From: Agreia pratensis
GTDB lineage: Bacteria > Actinomycetota > Actinomycetes > Actinomycetales > Microbacteriaceae
DNA length: 64,000 nt
Assembly (NCBI RefSeq): GCF_900177685.1
Contig: NZ_FXAY01000001.1
Coordinates: forward strand, 310,001-374,000
Direction of reading: 5' to 3'
Each line of letters begins with the position of its first letter. The stretch's first letter is position 1. Below are positions 9,229 to 17,206 of this stretch, piece after piece. A model generated the notes under the pieces. The model was not told where the DNA came from and searched no databases. It saw only the letters and a program-made list of their open reading frames with translations. The position numbers and the translations under genes are program-made.

Positions 9229-9941
9229 TCCGACGAGCGGGTCATGCGGTCAACGACACGCTCGGTCCTGCGGCGGTACCGGAGATCGCTTCTTTCGAGG
9301 GATTCGACACTCGACTCGCGAGAGACAACGTCGTGTCGTGGGGCGGTGACCCCGAGTTGTTCGACCGTTTCTTCGCCACCGCGATCGACCTCGATCGAAG
9401 CGAATCGACGACCGAGCAGCCTCTCCCGCACACGGTGCTCACCCTCGCCTCATTGGCCGCGTGGCGCTCGGGCGTGCTCGATCTGAGACAGGATGCGCTG
9501 GGCCGACTCACCGAGGCGCTCGACAGCGGATCCGTGGCCGACTCGGTGCTTGCGAGCGCCCTCGGCCTACAGGCGAGCGAGCTGTCGGACTTCGTCCGAT
9601 GCCAGGCCGAAAGCCCCTTCGGATGGCCCGCGCGCGGCACAGGAGAGGTCGTCGTCGCTCGCGTGGGCGGATTTCGAGGACTCGGCGGTCCCTGGACCGC
9701 TCCCCCGGCAAGCGCTGAGCAGCTGTCGTCAGACGGAGACTTTCTCATCACACTCGCCGACGGCGAACTCTGGCGCCTCGAGGCCGACATCTTCGGCACC
9801 AGGCTGAGCCGGGCCGAGCCGGGCACCGGTCCTGAGACCGAGCGGCCCTCCGAACCCCCGGCATCCGGAGCATGGCCGACCAGACTCGCCGTCTTCGACA
9901 CCTCGTACATCGCCTGGCTCGTTCTGGGGCAGGCCGCATGA
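9225..9941 (+). CDS. Unknown protein B of the MoxR/VWA/ANL cassette, 238 aa
   Basis: Family not recognised. The sequence is soluble in character with no signal peptide or membrane helix: an N-terminal acidic/helical part (residues 1-120) and a C-terminal half with short beta-like stretches (GEVVVARVGGF, DFLITLADGELWRLEAD) and a proline-rich segment near 205-220. ATG 9225 is chosen because it overlaps the ATPase stop (ATGA); a possible start at 9204 would lie wholly within the ATPase gene. The end overlaps the next start (ATGA at 9938-9941). Its position between the ATPase and the VWA protein suggests an adaptor or regulatory subunit, which is inference from gene order alone. Confidence 0.8.
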   Translation: MIRRAGHAVNDTLGPAAVPEIASFEGFDTRLARDNVVSWGGDPELFDRFFATAIDLDRSESTTEQPLPHTVLTLASLAAWRSGVLDLRQDALGRLTEALDSGSVADSVLASALGLQASELSDFVRCQAESPFGWPARGTGEVVVARVGGFRGLGGPWTAPPASAEQLSSDGDFLITLADGELWRLEADIFGTRLSRAEPGTGPETERPSEPPASGAWPTRLAVFDTSYIAWLVLGQAA

Positions 9942-11908
9942 CTCCGCTGTTCGCACGCCGCGAGCACGCACTCGACGAGCGGCAGCGGGTGGCCTGGGAG
10001 AGCGCGCAGGCGCTCTGGGGCGTGCATCTGCACGATCCCGAGTTGAAGCCGGGGGCGCACATGCCGTCGTTTGCCTGGTTCTCCTTTCCACCTCAGGTCG
10101 TCGTCGATCCGAGCGAGGCGGAGCGAAACGGGGTGGGCGCCTTCTACGAGTCGATCTTCGCGCACGAGATCGGCCACCACGTGCTGTCGCCCAGCACTCG
10201 CGTCACCTCCTTCGCGATAGCCCAGCAGATGAACCGGGCCATCGCCGCGACAGGACGCGACCTCATTCCCGAGCCAGGCGCGAAAGCGCAGATGCTGTCG
10301 AACCTCTGGTCGGACATGCTGATCAATACCCGCGTCGCAGCGATGCAACGCCAGCGCGACGCAGAGCCGGGAGTCGATCCGGAGATGATCCGCATGTGGT
10401 GTGTGCTCTCGTCGGTGCCGACGGCCGACCAGCTGTGGTGGGTGGTTCTGCGAGCCTATGAGGTGCTGTGGAGCAAGCCCGCGGGATTCCTCTGCCCTCC
10501 CTCACCACCGCCGCGACCCGTGAGATCGACGGAGCGCGCGGCGCCCACCACGCCGCAGGCGACGACAAACGAGGCGCAGCGGGTCAAGGCTGTTGCCGAG
10601 GCCGCCGCGGTCGATGCACGTATTGCGGCCGAGGCTCAGTGGGCCGAATTCGTCGTCACGAATCCGGAGCTCGACGCGAGCCTGCTGGCCGAGACGGTGC
10701 GAACATTCGGTGACGACCCGGTGAGCGGCGCCCTGCGGTTCGGCATGCTGCTGGCTCCCTATCTGACGGCGGCGGGCGGCTCGATTGGGCCGTCGGGCGG
10801 TGTCGGGCGGGCGAGCGACGGTGGATGCGCCGGTCAGGCGGATGGCGCGCCGCCGTCGGCGGGCGAGCTCGAAGAGGTGCTCGGCGACCCGCGACTGCGT
10901 GAGGTGCCCGAGCATCCGGCGGTCATCAAGGCCCGAGAATCGGGCGGCATGGCTGATCCTTCGACAGAGCAGGGCACGCAGCCGACTGATTCTCGATCGG
11001 GCGGCGACGCCATGGGTCAGGGTTATGGAGTGGCCGAAACGCTCGAGCTCTACTCGTCCGCCGACCCGAACGCGGTGATCGCGGCCTGGTACATCACGGC
11101 CGCCAAGCGCTGGGTGAAGCCGTTGACCCAGCCCTCGTCACGCCCGAACTCTGTCGACGAGACGATTCCCGGAGCTCTCGAACAGTGGAGCATCGACGAC
11201 GACATCGCGTCGCTCGACTGGGCTGCCACGCTGTCGACGAACTCCACCGTCGTACCCGGTGTGACCACCCGGCTTCGCGCGCTGCTGCCCGATGCACCGC
11301 CCGACCAGCGTGAGAGCGTGCAACTCGACATCTACATCGACTCCTCCGGCTCTATGCGAGCTCCACATGTCGGCTCTCCCGCCGTGCTCGCTGGAACGAT
11401 CCTGATCCTGAGCGTGCTGCGCGGCGGAGGACGGGTTCGGGTGACGTCCTTCGCCGGCACCGGCCAGGTGGCCGGCGGGGCTCGCTTCACCCGAGACCGC
11501 GCCGAGGCGCTGCGCGATCTCACCTTCTACTTCGGTGGAGGAACGACTTTTCCTCTCGATGTCTACGGCAGCCGATACCGCGACACCCGGGCCGACCGAG
11601 GAACCCACGGCACCGCCACACGGAGGCATGTCGTGGTTCTCTCCGACGATGGGCTTCGTTCGATGTTCGGCACGGGCCAGGAGCAGTACGCCACAACGGC
11701 GCTCGAGGTGCGTCGGGTGCTCGACAGCGGCACGCTGATCGTCGAGGACCCCAGGCACCAGATGAAGGAGCCCGCTGCCGCGGCCGGTTACGACGTGGAG
11801 TACCTCGGCACCATGGACGACGCACCGGCCGCCTGCGCTCGTCTTGCCCAGCGCCTGGCCGAACCCCGCACATCCGATGGCACCACCCCGGGAGGACGTC
11901 GTGGCTGA
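9938..11908 (+). CDS. HExxH-metallopeptidase-like protein with C-terminal VWA domain
   Basis: 656 aa, no signal peptide. Residues 71-90 carry AFYESIFAHEIGHHVLS with a complete HEIGH zinc-protease motif at 76-80. A long Ala/Arg-rich linker and a Gly/Ser-rich variable segment (about 280-340) follow. The C-terminal VWA domain starts near 460 with an intact MIDAS motif DSSGS (468-472), then GGGTTFPLD and VVLSDDGLRS. The architecture recalls the DUF2201 families (putative metallopeptidase followed by a VWA-like domain), which I know to occur beside MoxR ATPases. Here it is flanked by two unknown proteins and an ANL enzyme. The VWA part is the expected contact for the MoxR ATPase; whether the HExxH site cleaves anything is unknown. 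Both ends overlap the neighbouring genes. Confidence 0.88.
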   Translation: MTPLFARREHALDERQRVAWESAQALWGVHLHDPELKPGAHMPSFAWFSFPPQVVVDPSEAERNGVGAFYESIFAHEIGHHVLSPSTRVTSFAIAQQMNRAIAATGRDLIPEPGAKAQMLSNLWSDMLINTRVAAMQRQRDAEPGVDPEMIRMWCVLSSVPTADQLWWVVLRAYEVLWSKPAGFLCPPSPPPRPVRSTERAAPTTPQATTNEAQRVKAVAEAAAVDARIAAEAQWAEFVVTNPELDASLLAETVRTFGDDPVSGALRFGMLLAPYLTAAGGSIGPSGGVGRASDGGCAGQADGAPPSAGELEEVLGDPRLREVPEHPAVIKARESGGMADPSTEQGTQPTDSRSGGDAMGQGYGVAETLELYSSADPNAVIAAWYITAAKRWVKPLTQPSSRPNSVDETIPGALEQWSIDDDIASLDWAATLSTNSTVVPGVTTRLRALLPDAPPDQRESVQLDIYIDSSGSMRAPHVGSPAVLAGTILILSVLRGGGRVRVTSFAGTGQVAGGARFTRDRAEALRDLTFYFGGGTTFPLDVYGSRYRDTRADRGTHGTATRRHVVVLSDDGLRSMFGTGQEQYATTALEVRRVLDSGTLIVEDPRHQMKEPAAAAGYDVEYLGTMDDAPAACARLAQRLAEPRTSDGTTPGGRRG

Positions 11909-12602
11909 TCGGTCGACAGACAAGGGAACACCAGCAGCAGCTTCTGGGCCCGACCCCGGCTCAGCTGAGGCACTGCTGCAGCTCTGGCTTGCCCGCGTTG
12001 AGAATGTCGATGCCGTCTGGGCCGACATGACGCCCGGTCCTTCGGCCGACGCTGTCGCCAGCCGGATCGGCGCTGTGCCGAAGACCTTCCTCGACGACCG
12101 GGTTCGAGTCGTCGCTCTGGCCGGCGACATTCTCGAATCGGACCGCGGGCGCACACAAGAATCGACGGACGTCGTGACCGTGCTCGACGACGTGACCGCG
12201 ACCGGGTCATCGGCCGCTCGTCGCGGCGCCGCGATAGCCCTGTGGCTGTGGGCGGGCGAGGAAGAGCTCGGACCGCTGGTTCCCCCACTGGCGCGCGGAC
12301 ACGCGGCTCGAGCGCTGGCCGCGATGGCATTCCGGCTCGCGCCGGTGGTCGATCCCTCAGAGTGGATCAGCGACGCCGAGCGACGCGATGAGGCGGCGCG
12401 CACGTTTCTGTTCTGGTCGGGACAGCTGCCAGCGGGCGAGGATCGCGACACGGCGAGCTCCCTGCTGGCCATGAGGGACTCTCTGCAGCGCAACGGCGCC
12501 CTGGCCGCGTCGGCAGCGGAGCACGCGCACCGCCTCGAGGTCACGCGCAAACTGGAGGAGGCGCGCGCCCGGGAGGCCGCCGCCCGGTACACGCACGAAT
12601 GA
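11901..12602 (+). CDS. Unknown protein D of the MoxR/VWA/ANL cassette, 233 aa
   Basis: Family not recognised. It is Ala-rich and predicted almost wholly helical (for example RRGAAIALWLWAGEEE, HAARALAAMAFRLA), ending in a basic/acidic coiled stretch (LEVTRKLEEARAREAAARY). This looks like an alpha-helical scaffold or HEAT-like fold, but repeats are not clear. Start chosen at GTG 11901: GGAGG at 11891-11895 sits five bases ahead and the codon overlaps the upstream stop at 11906-11908. Two in-frame upstream ATGs lack such a site. The stop overlaps the next start (ATGA at 12599-12602). Confidence 0.78.
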   Translation: MADRSTDKGTPAAASGPDPGSAEALLQLWLARVENVDAVWADMTPGPSADAVASRIGAVPKTFLDDRVRVVALAGDILESDRGRTQESTDVVTVLDDVTATGSSAARRGAAIALWLWAGEEELGPLVPPLARGHAARALAAMAFRLAPVVDPSEWISDAERRDEAARTFLFWSGQLPAGEDRDTASSLLAMRDSLQRNGALAASAAEHAHRLEVTRKLEEARAREAAARYTHE

Positions 12603-13966
12603 GCGACATGATGCAGGCGAGCCAGGGGCCAGACGATCCGCTCGCCATCGCCGAATACACTCCCGGCGGTCAGACAGCGCTCGATGACACGGAGCGCTGG
12701 CCGAGTCTGACGCCGACGGGCGCGAGACGCCTCGAGGCGCTGCGCACGCATCCGTTCGCCCCGGCCTGGGTGCACGCGACCGGCGACAGACTGAGCGCCG
12801 AAGCCGCGCGTCGGGTGCGCACCCCTCTGCCTGTCGATGGCTGGCTCGAGCGACATCTCGAGGTGGCCCGCCGCCTGCCCGCTTATCGACGGCGTGCCGC
12901 CGAGCTGGTCGCCCTCGCCGATTTTCCCCTCATCGGCCGCGACGATCTGGTCGACGATGTCTCGGCCTTCGTGCCGCTCGACGCCGACCTTGAGCAGGCC
13001 GTGCACGGATCGAGCTCGGGAAGCACAGGCCGGGCCATTCTCATTCCCGACGACATCGAAGACACGGCGCGAACCTTCCATCTGCTCGTAGCTCTCGCGG
13101 CAGAGCAGGGAGTGGAGTGGAGGCCCGACCCCGAGCGGATGGCGCTCGCCCATGTGGTGCATCAGCGTCAGGCCTTCACCTACGCGTCGGTGATCAGTTC
13201 GTTCGAGCAGGCGACCATGGCCCGGCTCAACCTGGCCGATGGCCAGTGGCCTGACCGCATCGTGCGAGCCCGCTTCTTCGAGGCGCAGAATCCGCAGGCG
13301 ATCAGCGGCAGTCCCACCAGCCTTGCTGAACTGCTCGACCCCTCGCTTGCTGCGGTGCTGCATCCGCTCGTCATCTTCTCGGGCGCGATGGGGCTCAGTG
13401 GGGCGTTGCGAGCAGATCTGGTCGCGGCATATGGCTGCCCCGTGATCGACATCTACGGTCTGCATGAGACCCGGCCCATCGCATCCAGTGCCGACGGCGG
13501 ACCGTTCGTGGTTCTCGGCCGTCGGGTTCACGTGGAGATCGTCGACGACCACGGCCTGCCCGTGCCCCAGGGCGAACGAGGTGAGATCGTCGTGACCGCG
13601 GGCGAGAACCCCCTGCTGCCGCTCGTGCGCTATCGCACGAGCGACTTCGGGCGGCTCGTCGAGGTCGACGGGCGTCTCGCGATCGCCGATCTCGAGGGGC
13701 GAGAGGCCACAACGTTTCTCGCAAAGGATGGCTCACGAGTCTCCTGCGTCGACCTCACGCAGCAGCTGCAGGCCGCCGGCGCTCACGGCTGGTCGGTGAC
13801 CCAGGATGCGTCGGGCGGCGTCGAGGCCGTCATCGCGCGCGGAGACGCGGGCCGGATAGCCGCCGCGCTCGAGGCGCTGCTCGGCCAGCCCGTGACGGTC
13901 GATCGTCGGGGCGCGCTGGCAGAACTCGGCGAGGGCAAGCCGCGCCGCTACGTGTCTCTCGCGTAG
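12599..13966 (+). CDS. ANL-superfamily adenylate-forming enzyme (PaaK/CapK-like)
   Basis: 455 aa, cytoplasmic. The ATP-binding P-loop motif SSSGSTGRA is at 138-146, the A5-like motif YGLHETRP at 286-293, and RYRTSDFG at 344-351 with the Asp that normally binds the ribose. A small C-terminal domain ends with GEGKPRRY, which could supply the catalytic lysine of the A10 motif. The order and the PLVRYRTSD signature resemble phenylacetate-CoA ligase and CapK-type enzymes, which activate a carboxylate as an acyl-adenylate. The substrate cannot be told, and no thiolation partner or phenylacetate pathway gene is nearby. It is the last gene of the coupled cassette and converges with zwf, 9 bases away. 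The superfamily call is firm, the role open. Confidence 0.85.
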   Translation: MSDMMQASQGPDDPLAIAEYTPGGQTALDDTERWPSLTPTGARRLEALRTHPFAPAWVHATGDRLSAEAARRVRTPLPVDGWLERHLEVARRLPAYRRRAAELVALADFPLIGRDDLVDDVSAFVPLDADLEQAVHGSSSGSTGRAILIPDDIEDTARTFHLLVALAAEQGVEWRPDPERMALAHVVHQRQAFTYASVISSFEQATMARLNLADGQWPDRIVRARFFEAQNPQAISGSPTSLAELLDPSLAAVLHPLVIFSGAMGLSGALRADLVAAYGCPVIDIYGLHETRPIASSADGGPFVVLGRRVHVEIVDDHGLPVPQGERGEIVVTAGENPLLPLVRYRTSDFGRLVEVDGRLAIADLEGREATTFLAKDGSRVSCVDLTQQLQAAGAHGWSVTQDASGGVEAVIARGDAGRIAAALEALLGQPVTVDRRGALAELGEGKPRRYVSLA

Positions 13967-13975
13967 CGACCATCG

Positions 13976-15352
13976 CTAGCCGATGCGCGTCCATTTCGCA
14001 GGCCCGTCGGAGCCGGCCTTGTAGCTGTCGAGGGGCACCTCGTCAGCGCGCCACGCCTCGAGTACCGGGGCGACGATACGCCACCCCTCGACGGCCGAGT
14101 CACCCCGCACCGAGAGCGACGGATCTCCGTCGAGGATGCCTGCGAGCACCTCGCGGTAGGCCAGCAGCTGGCCGTCGCCAAACATCGCCTCGAGCTGCGT
14201 CTTCTCGAGCTCGTACGGGTCTCCCGGTCCGTTGACGTTGAGTTCGAGCGACATCTTGTCGGGCGCGAGATAGATGCGCAGAACGTTCGGATGCTCGGTT
14301 CCGGTGAGCCCGGTCGGCACGCGATTCGCCTTCTTGAAGGTGATGGCGATCTCACGACGACGCTCCGCGAGCGCCTTGCCGCTGCGGAGAGTGAACGGCA
14401 CGCCCATCCATCGCCACGTGTCGATCTGCACGGTGACCTCGGCGAGCGTCTCGGTCTTGCGCGACGCGACGACACCGGGTTCCTTCGAATAGGCGGGCAT
14501 CTCCCGTCCATCGACCTCGCCCGCGGTGTAACGGGCGCGCCTCGACGAGGCCGACGCGTCGCCGCCCTGGAGGCTCGTAGCCCGCAGCACGATCTCCTTC
14601 GCGTCGCGCAGATCGTCGGCACCCAGCGTCGAGGGCGGCTCCATGGCGACGACCGCCATCACCTGCAGCAGGTGGCTCTGAATCATGTCGATGAGGGCGC
14701 CGGCGGTGTCGTAATAGCCGGCCCTGCCCTCGAGTCCGAGCTGCTCGTCATAGACGATGTCGACCTTTTCGATGTGCTCCGCATTCCAGATCGGTTCGAA
14801 CATGCGGTTGGCGAACCGCAGGCCGAGCAGGTTGAAGACCGTCGACCGGCCGAGGAAGTGGTCGACGCGGTGGATCTGGTTCTCCGGAACCAGACGGGCC
14901 AACTGCGCGTTCAATGCCTCGGCACTCGCGACGTCGGTGCCGAACGGCTTCTCGAGGGCCAGGGTCAGACCCGCGGGCAGTTTGACCTGTTCGAGCGCCT
15001 TGCACGCTGCAACGGCGACGGCGGGCGGCAGAGCGAAGTAGATCGCGGGTGCAGCATCGCACGAGTCGATGAGTCGCTGCAGTACGAGCGGGTCGGTGAC
15101 ATCTGCATTGACGTAGCTCGCCGTGGTGCGCGTGTGGTCGCCCGACGGGCCCGTGCAGTCGACGGCGGTGAACGCCGTGTCGACGACCTTCTTGAAATCG
15201 TCGTCGCTCCAGTCGGCGCTTCCCGCGCCGATCAGCTGCAGATGACGCTCATTCTGCTCGTCGAGCAGCTGGCCGAGACCCGGTAGAAGCAGCCGCGAGG
15301 TGAGGTCTCCCGACGCTCCGAGAATGATCAACGATGACAGTTTCTTCGACAT
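13976..15352 (-). CDS. zwf: Glucose-6-phosphate dehydrogenase-family protein (diverged)
   Basis: 458 aa, slightly shorter than classical G6PDH (about 490-510). It has the N-terminal nucleotide-binding motif GASGDLTSRLLLPGL, EKPFG, the active-site region RVDHFLGRSTVFNLLGLRFAN and the catalytic-base region MIQSHLLQVMAVVAMEPP. Two positions usually lysine differ: GDLAKRKL-type motifs read GDLTSRLL, and DHYLGKE reads DHFLGRS. The expected reaction is glucose-6-phosphate + NAD(P)+ to 6-phosphogluconolactone, but the changes leave room for altered substrate or activity. No tal, opcA, pgl or gnd gene accompanies it, so it may be a second copy. It is divergent from a GH15 glycosidase, with 56 bases between starts. 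Confidence 0.87.
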   Translation of the reverse strand: MSKKLSSLIILGASGDLTSRLLLPGLGQLLDEQNERHLQLIGAGSADWSDDDFKKVVDTAFTAVDCTGPSGDHTRTTASYVNADVTDPLVLQRLIDSCDAAPAIYFALPPAVAVAACKALEQVKLPAGLTLALEKPFGTDVASAEALNAQLARLVPENQIHRVDHFLGRSTVFNLLGLRFANRMFEPIWNAEHIEKVDIVYDEQLGLEGRAGYYDTAGALIDMIQSHLLQVMAVVAMEPPSTLGADDLRDAKEIVLRATSLQGGDASASSRRARYTAGEVDGREMPAYSKEPGVVASRKTETLAEVTVQIDTWRWMGVPFTLRSGKALAERRREIAITFKKANRVPTGLTGTEHPNVLRIYLAPDKMSLELNVNGPGDPYELEKTQLEAMFGDGQLLAYREVLAGILDGDPSLSVRGDSAVEGWRIVAPVLEAWRADEVPLDSYKAGSDGPAKWTRIG

Positions 15353-15365
15353 GGTAGACAGGCTA
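15353..15365 (-). promoter_or_regulatory. Leaderless-type promoter of zwf
   Basis: On the minus strand TAGCCT (15365-15360) matches TANNNT and ends seven bases before the ATG at 15352, placing the expected transcript start at the initiation codon. No Shine-Dalgarno sequence is present in the seven-base gap. Confidence 0.45.
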
Positions 15366-15408
15366 GTCGTCGGCGCTGCTCACAGCTGGATGGTGCCAGG
15401 ATGGGGTC

Positions 15409-17202
15409 ATGAGCCTGGCCATCGAAGATTATGCCCTGATCAGCGATTGCCACACGGCAGCCCTCGTGGGTCGCGACGGAAGCATCGATTGGCTCTGCCT
15501 CCCCCGCTACGACTCCCCCTCGACATTCGGCGCTCTTCTCGGCGATGAGGACCACGGGCGCTGGCTGCTCGCGCCCACCTCGCCCGAGGCGACGGCCACC
15601 CGCGTCTACGACGGCAACTCCTTCGTGCTGGTCACGACCTGGACGACCCCGACGGGTGTGGTCGAGATCACCGACCTCATGCCGCACGGTGACCGGCGCG
15701 CCGACGTTCTGCGTCGAGTTCGCGGTGTCTCGGGGCACGTCGAGATGCTCGAAGAGCTGGTGATCAGATTCGGATACGCGACGGCCGTGCCGTGGATGCG
15801 GCAATCGAGCGAGAACGGCCATCCGATGCTCGTGGCCATCGCAGGGCCGGATGCTCTGGTGCGTCGGGGTCCCCGGCTCACCGCCGCCGACACCCGGCAC
15901 CAGGGCCGGTTCGCGGTTCGGGAGGGAAGCCACGTCGACATCTCGCTCACCTGGTATCCATCGCACAGGCAACCGCCACAGCAGCTCGACTTCGATGAGC
16001 GCCTGGCAGCGACGAAGGCGTGGTGGGCCGAATGGTCGAAGTCGCTCACCCACGACGGACCGTACGGGCCGGAGGTCATCCGCTCGCTTCTCGTTCTGCG
16101 TGCTCTCAGCCACGAGGACACCGGCGGCATCGTTGCCGCCGCCACCACTTCTCTGCCCGAGTCGCAGGGCGGAGTGCGCAACTGGGACTACCGCTACGTG
16201 TGGCTGCGCGACGCCTCGCTCACGCTGCAGGTGCTGCTCTCTCACGGCTTCGCCGACGAGGCCGTCGCCTGGCGCGGCTGGCTGCTGCGGGCCATCGCAG
16301 GAGACCCCGCCGACATCCAGATCATGTACGGTCTCGCCGGCGAACGCGAGCTGCCCGAGCGCGAGATCACGAGCCTGCCCGGATACCAGGGCGCATCCCC
16401 GGTGCGCATCGGGAACGGAGCCGCGCTGCAGTATCAGGCCGACGTGATCGGCGAGGTGATGATGGCTCTGCACGAGGCACGTCTCGCGGGCGCAGAAGAG
16501 ACGGAGTTCAGCTGGCCGCTGCAGAGGGCGCTCATGAGCTTCGTCGAAGACAATTGGACTCGGCCCGACAACGGCATCTGGGAGATCAGAGGCGAACTGC
16601 AGCACTTCACGCACTCGCGCGTGATGATCTGGGTGGCACTCGATCGCGCGGTGCGCGGCGTGCGCGAGTTCGGGCTCGACGGCCCCGCAGACCGGTGGGA
16701 GAAGCTGCGCGACGAGGTGCGGGCCGAAATCGAAGAGAACGGGTGGGATGCCCAACGCGGCACCTACACGCAGTACTACGGCAGCACCGAGGTCGACGCA
16801 TCGCTGCTTCTGCTGCCCCAGACCGGCTTCTGCACCCCGACGGATGCGCGCATGCTCGGCACGGTGAAGGCGATCGAGAGCGACCTCCTGAACGACGGGT
16901 TGGTGATGCGCTATCGCACCGAAAGCGCCGTCGACGGTCTGCCGGCCGGCGAGCATCCATTTCTCGCCTGCTCGTTCTGGCTGGCCGAGCAGTGGGCCGG
17001 GTCGGGCCGTCTTGCCGATGCCGTGACACTCATGGACAGACTGGTCTCGTTCACGAACGACGTCGGACTGCTCTCGGAGGAATACGACGCCGCTGCCGGC
17101 CGACAGATGGGCAACACTCCCCAGGCCCTGTCGCACCTTGCTCTGGTGCGCGCGGCGGATGCCATCGCCCGCTTCTCACCGCCGACGACCGAAGAGAACT
17201 GA
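15409..17202 (+). CDS. Glycoside hydrolase family 15 protein (trehalase/glucoamylase-like)
   Basis: 597 aa, cytoplasmic (no signal peptide). The N-terminal beta domain (about 1-220) begins IEDYALISDCHTAALVGRDGSIDWLCLP, as in actinobacterial GH15 proteins. The alpha6-barrel follows with GGVRNWDYRYVWLRDASLT, then DNGIWEIRG (general acid region) and GLLSEEYDAAAGRQMGN (general base region). Length and motifs fit the group that includes mycobacterial trehalases, which hydrolyse trehalose to two glucose; glucoamylase-like activity is the alternative. AGGATGGGG precedes the ATG by a few bases. It is divergent from zwf, so the pair could channel released glucose (after a kinase) into the pentose-phosphate pathway; that link is inference. 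Confidence 0.92.
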   Translation: MSLAIEDYALISDCHTAALVGRDGSIDWLCLPRYDSPSTFGALLGDEDHGRWLLAPTSPEATATRVYDGNSFVLVTTWTTPTGVVEITDLMPHGDRRADVLRRVRGVSGHVEMLEELVIRFGYATAVPWMRQSSENGHPMLVAIAGPDALVRRGPRLTAADTRHQGRFAVREGSHVDISLTWYPSHRQPPQQLDFDERLAATKAWWAEWSKSLTHDGPYGPEVIRSLLVLRALSHEDTGGIVAAATTSLPESQGGVRNWDYRYVWLRDASLTLQVLLSHGFADEAVAWRGWLLRAIAGDPADIQIMYGLAGERELPEREITSLPGYQGASPVRIGNGAALQYQADVIGEVMMALHEARLAGAEETEFSWPLQRALMSFVEDNWTRPDNGIWEIRGELQHFTHSRVMIWVALDRAVRGVREFGLDGPADRWEKLRDEVRAEIEENGWDAQRGTYTQYYGSTEVDASLLLLPQTGFCTPTDARMLGTVKAIESDLLNDGLVMRYRTESAVDGLPAGEHPFLACSFWLAEQWAGSGRLADAVTLMDRLVSFTNDVGLLSEEYDAAAGRQMGNTPQALSHLALVRAADAIARFSPPTTEEN

Positions 17203-17206
17203 AGCG

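Noticed and set aside
11138-13552. A very long antisense open frame (about 800 codons) opposite the VWA and ANL genes
   Set aside because: It mirrors the GC-rich codon pattern of the sense genes, has no recognisable domain, and the sense genes have clear motifs and overlapping junctions.
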